DNA of 38,096 nt from Ignavibacteriota bacterium. GTDB lineage: Bacteria > Bacteroidota > Ignavibacteria > UBA10030 > UBA6906. The DNA lies in contig JACRFA010000086.1 in assembly GCA_016218065.1 (NCBI GenBank), positions 1-38,096 on the forward strand, read 5' to 3'. Under the pieces are notes generated by a model, which searched no databases, was not told the DNA's origin, and saw only the letters and a program-made list of their open reading frames with translations. This document shows, piece after piece, positions 23,361-32,332 of this stretch; the first letter of the stretch is position 1; each line of letters begins with the position of its first letter. The position numbers and the translations under genes are program-made.

Positions 23361-25978
23361 TCAAGCGCAAACGTTTTTGGGAGTCCGTTCACAGGCTCAT
23401 CCACACCATCGACTAGTGTTGGGTTCTCGCACGCACCGATATCCGGTCGCGTTCCGGCAGGACTCGGACGCGGCATACCGTAGGTGCAGAATGGAGGCGC
23501 ATGATACCAGGCCCCATCGATCTGCACAGAGTCGATTCCTTTTTGCAGACACCCGCTCGTGTTTGCGAGGCGATACGTACCGTCGGCAAACTGCGGATTG
23601 ACACTGATGTTGCCGGAGTCCGAGGGCCAGCCATTCGTAACATTCGAATAGAGAACGCGAATGCTGCCACTTTGTATGTAGATCTCGTTTGACGCTGTAT
23701 CCCCCCAAACAATTGAGTTGATGACTTTGGGAATCCAGCTTCCACGTGTCGCGATTCCTCCGCCGCTACCACTCGTTGCTTTGTTGTAGGCAATCGTGTT
23801 GTTAATCAGGGTTGGAGGCGCAACGACCATGCTCGGAGTATACAGCGATGAATGATGTCCCTGCTCCGATATCCTGCCGAATACCGCTCCGCCTCCATCG
23901 TCGGCCGGTTTCTCCGATGCTGCCAGATACACTCTTGCGCAGCCAACTCCGCCCGCAAGGTACGCGGTGTTCTTCACAATGATGTTGTTTTCAATCCGCG
24001 CCGCCTCGTCAAACGCCATGATGCCTCCACCTCCGCCAAGGTTTCCACCTATGGCTTTGTTCGACGATATGATGTTGTTGACAACAAGAGTCTGCCTTTG
24101 AACTTCAGCAGCCCAAAAGCTGACTCCACCAGCGTAGCTTGAGATGTTACTCGGTCCTTGCACTTGATTACCGGTAACGATGTTCTCTCGAAACTGCACA
24201 CTGCAGCCGTACGCGTGCATTCCACCGCCGACATTGATGTCCCCTGTGCTAAGACTGCTTGCCGTGTTTCCACTAATCAAGTTCTTCGTGACGACGAAGT
24301 TTCCATATTGGATAATAAGTCCTCCGCCCAAACAGTTGTTCTGCGTGCCTGCTGCCGTGCTGGTCATCGTGTTGTTCAGTATTTTGTTGTTTTCTATTCT
24401 CACTGTCATGTTCTTCCACGTTGCTGCTGCGCATCCAATCCCACCACCTCCACTTTGACCAGCGGTGGTCGCCGTGTTGTTATTGATCCTGTTACTTTCA
24501 ATAATGAGATATGCTCCGTCATTCAGGCTACACCATATGCCAGTTCCGCCTGCACCGTGCGTGGGATGGGAGATCGAATTGCCTTCAATGCAGTTATGTA
24601 CAATACGAGCTCCAGCATCGCAGAGCACTCCCCCTCCATACCGAGGTGTGTATGGTGGAAACGTTACGCGGTCAATCGTTCCCGTTCCACCCGTAATCGT
24701 AAATCCACAAAGGACTGAATTTGTATCTTCGCCGGACGTGAAGTACACAACAGAACCACTGTCAGCATGAAGACCGAAACTACCGTTGATAATTGTACGC
24801 GAGATGTGCGAGGTATCGTTGGTTGTAATGAATGTGCTCGCAACGACAATCTTCTTTCCGTTGAATCGAATGTTCTCGTAGTACGTTCCGTCCGAGACCA
24901 GCACTGTATCGCCGTGCACCGATGCGTTGATGGCAGATTGGATTGTCGCGTATTGCGAGGGAACGCGACGGACGGTTCCTACTCGTGGCGACGTTGCGTG
25001 ACCGATTCGCCAGAGATAGGTGCCGGTCGGCGAGCGACTGCCATCGTACCACATATCGAAGATTGTACCCTGGCGAAGCAAGACTGATCCTGACTCAGCG
25101 TAGTTTGCATCCCAACTTCCGCTCGATCCCGGCACCAAGACAGGATTTGCTGCGTGCCTCGTCCAGGTTATACCTCCATTTGTTGAGGTCGCCAAACCAA
25201 TCATTCGCGTGGTTTCAGGGTTACGGACACCGAGGTACCAGAGGTAGAATGTGTTGTTAAGTTCAAGGGCACCGGTTGCGAAGACATTCCAATCATCCCA
25301 CGCTCCTGGCGTACCCGGCACAAAGACTGGATTGTTGAGCGTATCTTTCACCCAGTTGATTCCATCAATTGAAGTCGCAAGCCCGATCTTCCGCCTTGTG
25401 ACACTGGCATCTGTACCGGTGTACAACATCTTGTATCGTCCTGATGAAAGGACGACCAAGCAAGATGATACTCCACCTGACTCCCATGAGCTGGTTCCCG
25501 CGCCTAAGACTGGTGTTGAATGTTTGGTCCAGTTGATCCCATCAGGAGATGTGGCGTACCCAACGTGAGAACCATTGGTACCCAATCCTGTATACCACAT
25601 CTTGTACTGCCCGTTTTCGCGAATGACTGCTGGAAATTCAACGCTAAGCTCATCCCATGTTCCTGTAGTCGGAGAAAGAACAGGGTTGTTGGAACGCCTT
25701 GTCCAAGTCACTCCATCAGGCGAATACACAAGACCTATCCTGTAGGGGCGCCACGAAATCTCGGGACCGTATGACCCCGTGTACCACATCTCGTATCTCG
25801 CTGAATCGGAGTTGAACAAAACCATTGGTCCAAACACATGCTTGTCCCACGTCCCGTTGCCGCTGCCCGAGAAAATCGGATTCTGGGCATTCTTTGTCCA
25901 GACGTACTGCCCAATGGCTGACTCTGCACATACAAAAAGGCAGAGCAAGAAGAGAAAGAAGCTAACGAGTGTTTTCAT
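23081..25978 (-). CDS. T9SS cargo: GH43/GH32-like propeller fused to a right-handed beta-helix
   Basis: A 965-residue protein from ATG 25978 (SD GGAGG; signal peptide MKTLVSFFLFLLCLFVCAES). Residues about 25-330 carry repeats such as MWYTGSYGP, SPDGVTWTRRSNNPVL, YKMWYTGLG and LATSTNGGITWTRH, the pattern of five-bladed GH43/GH32/GH130-like propellers. From about 339 a pectate-lyase-like beta-helix starts (VPSQYATIQSAINASVHGDTV then LVSDGTYYENI), with rungs like RIENNIIVKNTAYLAGGVG. A T9SS domain follows from about 876. It probably binds or cleaves a plant or algal polysaccharide at the surface. No clear catalytic acid pair is identifiable by eye, so binding alone is possible. Upstream in-frame extension falls in the leader repeats and was rejected. 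Confidence 0.85.
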   Translation of the reverse strand: MKTLVSFFLFLLCLFVCAESAIGQYVWTKNAQNPIFSGSGNGTWDKHVFGPMVLFNSDSARYEMWYTGSYGPEISWRPYRIGLVYSPDGVTWTRRSNNPVLSPTTGTWDELSVEFPAVIRENGQYKMWYTGLGTNGSHVGYATSPDGINWTKHSTPVLGAGTSSWESGGVSSCLVVLSSGRYKMLYTGTDASVTRRKIGLATSIDGINWVKDTLNNPVFVPGTPGAWDDWNVFATGALELNNTFYLWYLGVRNPETTRMIGLATSTNGGITWTRHAANPVLVPGSSGSWDANYAESGSVLLRQGTIFDMWYDGSRSPTGTYLWRIGHATSPRVGTVRRVPSQYATIQSAINASVHGDTVLVSDGTYYENIRFNGKKIVVASTFITTNDTSHISRTIINGSFGLHADSGSVVYFTSGEDTNSVLCGFTITGGTGTIDRVTFPPYTPRYGGGVLCDAGARIVHNCIEGNSISHPTHGAGGTGIWCSLNDGAYLIIESNRINNNTATTAGQSGGGGIGCAAATWKNMTVRIENNKILNNTMTSTAAGTQNNCLGGGLIIQYGNFVVTKNLISGNTASSLSTGDINVGGGMHAYGCSVQFRENIVTGNQVQGPSNISSYAGGVSFWAAEVQRQTLVVNNIISSNKAIGGNLGGGGGIMAFDEAARIENNIIVKNTAYLAGGVGCARVYLAASEKPADDGGGAVFGRISEQGHHSSLYTPSMVVAPPTLINNTIAYNKATSGSGGGIATRGSWIPKVINSIVWGDTASNEIYIQSGSIRVLYSNVTNGWPSDSGNISVNPQFADGTYRLANTSGCLQKGIDSVQIDGAWYHAPPFCTYGMPRPSPAGTRPDIGACENPTLVDGVDEPVNGLPKTFALEQNYPNPFNPTTTIKYQIPNSNRQMGFGVSYLGFVSLKVFDILGREVATLVNEVQGAGFKSVQWDASGVASGVYLYRLQAGGFVETKKCLVLR

Positions 25979-25997
25979 AATGCCTCCTTGTTGTTGA

Positions 25998-26050
25998 GCG
26001 AGACTCCCCGCCTGCCCAGTTGGTATGGTTAGGCGGGCAGGCAGTCTCGC
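25998..26050. repeat. Palindromic element in the leader of the propeller/beta-helix gene
   Basis: gcgagact (25998-26005) pairs with agtctcgc (26043-26050), and gcctgccc with gggcaggc inside. It lies just upstream of the Shine-Dalgarno of the 25978 start. Confidence 0.65.
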
Positions 26051-26109
26051 TTGCGTTTGTTGAGTTAGTGGTCGAGTCTGGTTGACAACTCGCAGAGAGC
26101 CTCGACCTG

Positions 26110-26327
26110 CGAAACAAAAAACGGCGCTGCCTCTCAGAACGAATCTCAAACCACAACGCCGGGTGTGAAAGAACAGACTTGTTGGGCGATTCGCTCGACG
26201 AGTCGAGTCATCGACCGAATCGCCCGGTCGAGACAGCGTCTCGACCAACAAATCCGGAAAACAAAAAACGGCGCTGCCTCTGAGAACGAATCACAGACAC
26301 GCGCCGTTTATGAAAATGTATGAACAG
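26110..26327. repeat. Structured leader repeat, block F
   Basis: Core at 26179-26251: outer ttgtt/aacaa, arm 1 gggcgattcg/cgaatcgccc with an enlarged interior (ctcgacgagtcgagtcatcgac), arm 2 ggtcgagac-agc-gtctcgacc. So here arm 1 is the expanded one, while B1, C1 and C2 expand arm 2. Linker hairpins acggcg...cgccgg and acggcgc...gcgccgt flank it. Confidence 0.85.
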
Positions 26328-26434
26328 ATATTGCTGCTGACTTGAAGTGCGTTCCCCGTGAACTCGGGACACTCTGCGAGTTTGTAGACCCGAAGAGAGT
26401 CATCGATCATTGGGGAAACTCAACGCACAGGTTA

Positions 26435-26629
26435 CTAATGCTTTGGTGTAGGTACTTTGCTTCTCAACATTTCTTCGAGGTCGAAGTCCAACTTTCCGCG
26501 GATAACGAGTTGCTTCACTTTGCGAATCACATCAGCTTCCCCCTTTGCCCGGCCGATGATAATACCTGACAAGATCCCCGTGAGTATGCCGCACGTGAAG
26601 AACAGTATTGCAGCAAGGTCGATATGCAT
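26435..26629 (-). CDS. Small single-span membrane protein
   Basis: A 64-residue product, MHIDLAAILFFTCGILTGILS and on. One transmembrane helix (about 5-27, with small-residue spacing GILTGILSGIIIG) is followed by a charged cytoplasmic helix (RAKGEADVIRKVKQLVIRGKLDFDLEEMLRS). No good Shine-Dalgarno precedes the ATG, so the start is open. It lies 99 bp downstream of the response regulator on the same strand and may be read with it. No family recognised. Confidence 0.5.
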   Translation of the reverse strand: MHIDLAAILFFTCGILTGILSGIIIGRAKGEADVIRKVKQLVIRGKLDFDLEEMLRSKVPTPKH

Positions 26630-26727
26630 GGGACCAATCTACGTCCGGAGAATGGCGCTGACAATCCCATAGTGATGGGAGAAGGGAAATAGGGGGTGGG
26701 CGAAACGGCGGGAATTGTGGCGTTAGA

Positions 26728-27375
26728 TCATATTTCTCCACGAAGGCTCTTACCTATGACTTCCGCCCTGCTGTGGACATGGAGTTTTTGGTACGTGTGT
26801 TTGATGTGAGATCGAACGGTTTCAATCGTAATGCTCATGCGGCTGGCAATCATCTTGTAACTCAAGCCTTCCACAAGACCGAAAACGACTTCCCGTTCTT
26901 TTAGCGTAAGGGGCGATGGTGTTTCGAGTGGATGATGAGGATGAAAGTAGTCTACTACCTTACGCGCAATCTGCGGAGACATATAGGCACCTCCGGCATG
27001 AACGACTTCGATTGCATCTTTGATTTGCGAAAATGAAGTGCTCTTTAGCAGATAGCCCGACGCGCCTGCACGCAGCGACTCGAAAATTCTGTGCGGGTCG
27101 TGATAGACAGTGAGCATGATGATGTCAGTGGTCGGATGGCGCTCTTTGAGCAACTTGATCGCATCAATCCCCGACATGCCGGGCAACCCGATATCCATCA
27201 GAATCACATCGGGAACATTCTCGCCCGCCAATTTCGCGAACAACGCTTCGGCCGAGGCCTCGGCGATTTCACAATGGAAGCATGTGCTGCTATCGCAAAA
27301 GGCGCGAAGCGTATCCCGCACTTCCTTGTCGTCTTCGACAATCCCGATGGTGACGATGTTGGGGGACGTGTTCAT
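26728..27375 (-). CDS. NarL/FixJ-type response regulator
   Basis: A 215-residue protein with a receiver domain (7-125) and a LuxR-type DNA-binding domain (155-212). Receiver residues are complete: acidic pocket Glu14-Asp15-Asp16, phospho-acceptor Asp61 in LMDIGLPG, Thr89 and Lys111. The output domain shows LTLKEREVVFGLVEGLSYKM and ETVRSHIKHTYQKL. It should activate or repress transcription when phosphorylated by the sensor kinase encoded 68 bp upstream on the same strand. The start at 27375 is the only reasonable ATG. The proximity of T9SS cargo genes makes them possible targets, but nothing in the sequence proves that. Confidence 0.95.
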   Translation of the reverse strand: MNTSPNIVTIGIVEDDKEVRDTLRAFCDSSTCFHCEIAEASAEALFAKLAGENVPDVILMDIGLPGMSGIDAIKLLKERHPTTDIIMLTVYHDPHRIFESLRAGASGYLLKSTSFSQIKDAIEVVHAGGAYMSPQIARKVVDYFHPHHPLETPSPLTLKEREVVFGLVEGLSYKMIASRMSITIETVRSHIKHTYQKLHVHSRAEVIGKSLRGEI

Positions 27376-27443
27376 TGCTCTATTTCATCGTTGCCGATGA
27401 GGTTCCATAGCTCCGACGTTCATGTAGGGATTAGGTACAAACG

Positions 27444-30400
27444 CTATAGCCCATTCATTCTGAATACAACCGTCACTCCTTGTTCATGGAGAATTTCCAC
27501 AGTTCCACCAACACGCTCGGCACGCATCTGCATATTGCGGAGACCATGGCCGGTTCGCTTGCGGTTTGCTTCATCGCCGTTCAATCCCTTCCCGTCATCG
27601 GCAATCGTCATCGTGAATTGTCCGTCGGATTGTCTTAGGCTGATGTGAACCTTGCTAGCGTTGCTATGCCGTGCAATGTTGGTAATCGCTTCTTTGAGAA
27701 TTAGATACACATTCTGCCGCACATCGACCGGAATCTTCTTCCGCTCATCGAATCCGGCATTCTCAAAATGCACATGAATAGATCGCGGAGCGAGAACCTC
27801 TGACGCGAAGTCGCGCATGCGGTCGAGCAGATTGCCGAGGGAATCGTTCCGCGCATCTATAGACCAGACGATGTCGCTGAGCGTGGCGATGATGGTGCGA
27901 CCAGCGTTGCCGATGTGTTGTGAAGACGTCTTTATTTGTTGAATGTCGTCCGACATCTGGACAAGTTCAGACTGCATGACAATGTGTGTGAGCGTCGCGC
28001 CGATGTCGTCGTGCAAATCGCTGGCAATGCGAACACGCATGCGTTCCAATTCCAGGCCCTTGACGAGTCGGTAACGATGTAACCCGTACAGCAGCGCGAT
28101 GAACGCAGAAATCACAAGCAGACGAAACCACCATGTGAGCCAATAAGGTGGTGGGATGGTAATCTGCAGTGACGCACCACGCTCACTCCATACGCCGTCA
28201 TTGTTCGCGCCGCGCACTTTGAAGACATACGTTCCGGGATCAAGGTTGGTATACGCTGCATAGCGGCGTGTACCCGAACGAATCCAATCCACATCGAATC
28301 CTTCGAGCTTGTGCGCGTATGTATTTCTCTGAGGATCCTTGAAGTCGAGCGCCGCAAATTCAAACGAGACGAATCGTTCGTGGTATGGGATCTCGATGGC
28401 GCGCAAGTATGACAGCGACGTATCGGCGGTAACCGACGAATCAGACACTTTAAGTGCGGTGATGAAGACAGGGGGTACATGTGTGTTGTCGCCGATGCTG
28501 TCGGCGAGAAAAGCATTCAGACCGTTCACTCCGCCGAAATACATCATTCCTCTCTGGCTTCTGCAGAATGAGAGGAAATTGAACTCGCTCCCTTGCAGTC
28601 CGTGTCTCGTCTCGAAGTTGCGGCACTTGTGTGTGCGAGGATTGAACCTGCAGAGTCCCTTGTTCGTGCTTAACCAGAGGTTTCCCGAATTGTCTTCGAG
28701 AAATCCATAGACAGTGTTGTCCGGAAGACCGTCGTCCGTAGTAAACGCCGTAAACTGCTTCTTGTCGCGATCGAATCTGTTCAGCCCACCGCCAGCGGTG
28801 CCGACCCAAAGTGTACCGGACTTGTCTTCGTTAATGGAGAGAACATGGTTGTTCGCGAGGCTATGAGGATTTGCAGTAGCGTGCGCAAACGTGGAAGTAT
28901 CTTGAGCCTGAACGCGGATCAGCCCTTTGTACCTGGTTCCGATCCAGAAAGCGCCATCGCGGTCTTCATACAGGGCATACACATACTGCAAACTCGCGCT
29001 GCTGGATACCAACGGACCCACGTTCACCGGCGTGGCGGTTCCTTTCGACCTATCAAACGTGTAAAGTCCTTCCACGGTGCCCACCCAAAATCGTCCGCTT
29101 TTATCTTCAAGCAGAGAGAGAATGTCATTCACCTTTTCGTTGTTCGGGTCATTGAGGAAGATGTATGGTGTGAACCATCCGGTGCTTCTGTCGAGCTTGT
29201 GAAGGACACCGTGCGTGTTGCCAATCCAGAGTATGCCCGACCGGTCTTCATAGATGATTCGCACATAATTGTTCCGCAGAGTTCTTGGGTTTTGAGGATC
29301 GCATGTATAGCGGGTGAATGTCTCTGTTGCCGGATCGAATCTGTTAAGACCGCTGCCGGTTGAAATCCAAAGTATTCCCGATTTGTCTTCGTGGAGTGAG
29401 TAGAGAAAATTGCCGCTCAAGCTTGTGGAATCGTCAGCATCGTGTTGGTAGAGAACAATGTTCTCCTTTACCGCGGAGAAGCGATTCAAGCCTTCGCGAG
29501 TCCCGAGCCAATGCATGCCGGTTTCATCCACAAACATTGCGATCACGTTGTCGTTGCTCAAACTGCTGGTCCAGCGTGGGCCATGCCGATAGCGAACAAA
29601 TGTTTCAGTTGCCGGATCAAATCTGTTTAGCCCGGCGCCACTGGTGCCGACCCAGATGATGCCTGAGCGATCCTGAACGATAGATCGCACCGCGTCGTGG
29701 CTCAAGCTGTTCGGATCGAAAGGGTCTGTTTTGTAACATTTGAATGATTCGGTCGCAATGTCAAATCTGTTAAGCCCCCCACCTTCCGTACAAATCCAAA
29801 GTACATTAGGCAGCAGTGGAGCTTCATAGATGACTCGAATGGAATTGTGACTGAGGGTGTTCGGGTTATTCGGATCGTGGCGGTAGTTCCTAAACGTTCT
29901 GGTTGCGACGTCGAACCGTTTCAATCCGCCGCCCCATGTTCCGATCCAGAGAACTCCGGGCGTTGCGGCGCGTTCGTAAATCGCTGTCACCTGATTGACA
30001 ATAGGATCGTCCCGCTCTTCCGTTTCCGGATCGAAGTGCGCAAATGTTTTCGCTCGCGTATCGAAACGATCTAAACCGTCGCGCGTTCCTATCCACAACG
30101 CTCCTGCGTGATCTTGAAAAAGAGCGTACACCTGATTGTTACTGAGACTGCGTGGAACTCCTGGTGTGTGTGTGTAACGAGTAAACTTCTCATGTACGGG
30201 ATCGAAGCGGCTCAGTCCTTCACCCACCGTGCCGATCCAGATGAAGCCGTCACGATCTTCAAGGAGCGCGTAGACAAGGTTACCACCGAGAGAGTTTGAA
30301 TCATTCGGGTCTTCTTGGAAAACTCGAAATCCATATCCATCGTATCGGTTTAGTCCCTTGGCGGTCCCGAACCACATGAATCCTTGCCGGTCTTTGAGAA

Positions 30401-30581
30401 TGCAATAGATGCCTCCATGAGATAATCCATCGTCGACATTGATGTGTTCGAAACGGATTTCCTCAGAAGACTTTGGTCGACCTGATTGTTTTGCCGATTT
30501 GTCTGGGCGATCAGCCCCGAGAGAAAGGATAATACCGAAGTTGAGAAGGAGGAAGATGCACAATCTTCCAAGAGGTCTCAT
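27444..30581 (-). CDS. Sensor histidine kinase with Reg_prop periplasmic propellers, Y_Y_Y and HisKA_3
   Basis: A 1045-residue membrane kinase starting at ATG 30581, whose signal peptide is MRPLGRLCIFLLLNFGIILS; a longer upstream frame has no such signal. Residues about 42-690 hold repeated blades (SGILWIGT..GLNRFDPATETFTRY), i.e. two-component regulator propellers. A Y_Y_Y domain follows at about 774-814 (YTNLDPGTYVFKVRGANNDGVW), then one TM helix near 820-840, a HisKA_3 domain with phospho-His in RIASDLHDDIGATL (about 857), and HATPase_c with N-box KEAITNIARHS, G1 ADDGKGL and G2 GHGLRNM. It should sense a periplasmic ligand, perhaps a glycan as in related systems, and phosphorylate the adjacent regulator. 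Complete, with no missing motif. Confidence 0.95.
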   Translation of the reverse strand: MRPLGRLCIFLLLNFGIILSLGADRPDKSAKQSGRPKSSEEIRFEHINVDDGLSHGGIYCILKDRQGFMWFGTAKGLNRYDGYGFRVFQEDPNDSNSLGGNLVYALLEDRDGFIWIGTVGEGLSRFDPVHEKFTRYTHTPGVPRSLSNNQVYALFQDHAGALWIGTRDGLDRFDTRAKTFAHFDPETEERDDPIVNQVTAIYERAATPGVLWIGTWGGGLKRFDVATRTFRNYRHDPNNPNTLSHNSIRVIYEAPLLPNVLWICTEGGGLNRFDIATESFKCYKTDPFDPNSLSHDAVRSIVQDRSGIIWVGTSGAGLNRFDPATETFVRYRHGPRWTSSLSNDNVIAMFVDETGMHWLGTREGLNRFSAVKENIVLYQHDADDSTSLSGNFLYSLHEDKSGILWISTGSGLNRFDPATETFTRYTCDPQNPRTLRNNYVRIIYEDRSGILWIGNTHGVLHKLDRSTGWFTPYIFLNDPNNEKVNDILSLLEDKSGRFWVGTVEGLYTFDRSKGTATPVNVGPLVSSSASLQYVYALYEDRDGAFWIGTRYKGLIRVQAQDTSTFAHATANPHSLANNHVLSINEDKSGTLWVGTAGGGLNRFDRDKKQFTAFTTDDGLPDNTVYGFLEDNSGNLWLSTNKGLCRFNPRTHKCRNFETRHGLQGSEFNFLSFCRSQRGMMYFGGVNGLNAFLADSIGDNTHVPPVFITALKVSDSSVTADTSLSYLRAIEIPYHERFVSFEFAALDFKDPQRNTYAHKLEGFDVDWIRSGTRRYAAYTNLDPGTYVFKVRGANNDGVWSERGASLQITIPPPYWLTWWFRLLVISAFIALLYGLHRYRLVKGLELERMRVRIASDLHDDIGATLTHIVMQSELVQMSDDIQQIKTSSQHIGNAGRTIIATLSDIVWSIDARNDSLGNLLDRMRDFASEVLAPRSIHVHFENAGFDERKKIPVDVRQNVYLILKEAITNIARHSNASKVHISLRQSDGQFTMTIADDGKGLNGDEANRKRTGHGLRNMQMRAERVGGTVEILHEQGVTVVFRMNGL

Positions 30582-30796
30582 CTGAAAGCTCGCGCTGGTG
30601 GTTAGCGTTACGTGAAAGGGAAAACGCAGAACCCGGTAGCCCCCAAAAAGCAAAAAAACTCTTTTCGCAGCTGGAAGTCGACAGTTGCTAAAAGAGGTTT
30701 TCAATGAACTGCGAGAATGTAAACAAGCCAATACAGAGAAACAAGATGCGCTCCGCGACACTTCCGCAAAGTTACATTATTAATGAGTCAACGCGC

Positions 30797-32299
30797 TCAA
30801 GACACGCTCATCGTTCTCCGTCCAATCGGGCACTCGCTGCACCGCAGCGGCGAGCAGTAGAATCGGAACAGCTGAATTGCTCCCTGTTGCAAGCTGGCAG
30901 ATTTCAACGAGAGCTTCTCTTTCGAGAGTTGATTCTGGATTGCCGATGTGAGCGCATTCTCCTGCGACGCCGGAAGAATTGTGAGAATCAGTCGAGCGCT
31001 CTTTCCAACAACCACATCTTTGAAAATGCGCGCATACAGGACCATGATCGGAATGACAACGTTCACGACGATATCGTTGATACGAGTGTTGCCAAGGAGA
31101 GAAGCTGTCCGCTTACGTGACACGCGATCTGCCGGAGCAGTGAAATGATAATGCGATTGCCAGAATTCGTCTGCCTCGAACGTGAACAACTCATGGAGAC
31201 GACGGACGCGATCTTGCGACGTGAGTGATCTGTCTTTGAATATGCCGACCAGCGAGCGGAATGCATCCCGGCCAAAGAGTTTTGGAAACAGAAACGCCAT
31301 CGTGGCAAGTCGCGTCGTAGGAAAATTGCTCGGACGCAGGCGGAAGAATAACCAATCGCCGGAGTTGAGAATTCTACCTTTGAACGCGGGCCGCGCCGCT
31401 TTCCATTTCTTCTTAAGCATGAGAACGTACGTTCGTGAGTCAGCACTATGCACTTCGCGCGACAACGGAAGAAGTCCCGCCACGCCGAACAACATTGCCA
31501 TGACGTGGGTAGTCTCATGAAGATGTTCTTGTAATGAGTGAAGGCGTAGCGATCGCGACAATTCGAGAAATGGACGGGCGTTCTTTGAATAGCCAAGCGC
31601 CTCCATGATTCCTTCGTAGAGCAGTTGCTCCCAATGCCCACGCGACGCGAAATCTCTTTTTGTGTACGTATGTTTCGGAAGCGGAATCTCCGCGGGGTTT
31701 CCGTAGTAGCGGGGATACGGCTCATGCACAACATGCCGCGCTTCATCGACGAGCTGCTTGAGACGCTCTTCGAATCGACAGATCTTCAGCTCAAGTCGCT
31801 CGAGCGACAGCCGTTCAAGCCAGCGTGTGATCACGGAAGCCGGGATTTCGTCGTTGATGTCGGAGCACGCTAACGCGGCAGATTTTCCGGCGCCATCGTC
31901 ATGAAGCGCATGCATCCACGCGTCCTGGAATCGTGCATCAAGAAACGGATGCAACACGAGCAGCGGAATCGGACGTCGGCTTGCGGTGCGTTCGGGCGGC
32001 GACAGCGGATCGGCGGTGATGACGACGTGAAGAATGACTTTGTTGTAATGCGGGTCAGTGTCGTGCCTGTGGGTCCGCCACTCTTCGGCGCCGATGTGCA
32101 GCTCAACATCACCGAGAAACGTGATTGAGCCGATGGAAATTTTTGCATTGCGGAAATCCGGTCCGCCATCGGTGTTCGGCGTTCCCGGGAAGAGGATTGT
32201 CACCGGACGTCCGTCCGCGGTTTTCAGATCCTGTGTCGAGAAGTTCTGCTGCTGCCAGATGGTTCGCAGAACCACTTCGGGCATTGCTGGGAAGCTCAT
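30797..32299 (-). CDS. DUF2851 family protein
   Basis: A 500-residue soluble protein. Conserved features I recognise from DUF2851 are GRPVTILFPGTPNTDGGPDFRNA, GDVELHIGAEEWRTHRHD.DPHYNKVILHVV near the N-terminus, EALGYSKNARPFLEL in the middle and a Cys-containing tail (RFYCSPLRCSECPIG). DUF2851 proteins are common in Bacteroidota and relatives, and their function is unknown; the N-terminal part resembles a nuclease-like fold with conserved D, E, H. The ATG at 32299 has a strong SD (GGAGGT). It follows pyrF by 33 bp on the same strand, so it is probably in the same transcript. Confidence 0.9.
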   Translation of the reverse strand: MSFPAMPEVVLRTIWQQQNFSTQDLKTADGRPVTILFPGTPNTDGGPDFRNAKISIGSITFLGDVELHIGAEEWRTHRHDTDPHYNKVILHVVITADPLSPPERTASRRPIPLLVLHPFLDARFQDAWMHALHDDGAGKSAALACSDINDEIPASVITRWLERLSLERLELKICRFEERLKQLVDEARHVVHEPYPRYYGNPAEIPLPKHTYTKRDFASRGHWEQLLYEGIMEALGYSKNARPFLELSRSLRLHSLQEHLHETTHVMAMLFGVAGLLPLSREVHSADSRTYVLMLKKKWKAARPAFKGRILNSGDWLFFRLRPSNFPTTRLATMAFLFPKLFGRDAFRSLVGIFKDRSLTSQDRVRRLHELFTFEADEFWQSHYHFTAPADRVSRKRTASLLGNTRINDIVVNVVIPIMVLYARIFKDVVVGKSARLILTILPASQENALTSAIQNQLSKEKLSLKSASLQQGAIQLFRFYCSPLRCSECPIGRRTMSVS

Positions 32300-32332
32300 G
32301 GTACCTCCTCAGACTGTGTAGGAATGGAGGTG

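Noticed and set aside
9813-26327. Leader repeats as integron attC sites (about 126-bp period, gttgggc fits GTTRRRY, TA modules present)
   Set aside because: The opposite end gaccaac does not fit RYYYAAC, blocks lie 5' of long genes instead of between short cassettes, and no integrase is in the window. Kept only as an analogy.
30767-30791. Bacteroidota-type promoter (TAACTTTG) upstream of the sensor kinase
   Set aside because: TAnnTTTG matches, but no TTG lies at the expected 19-20 bp spacing (14 and 23 bp instead).
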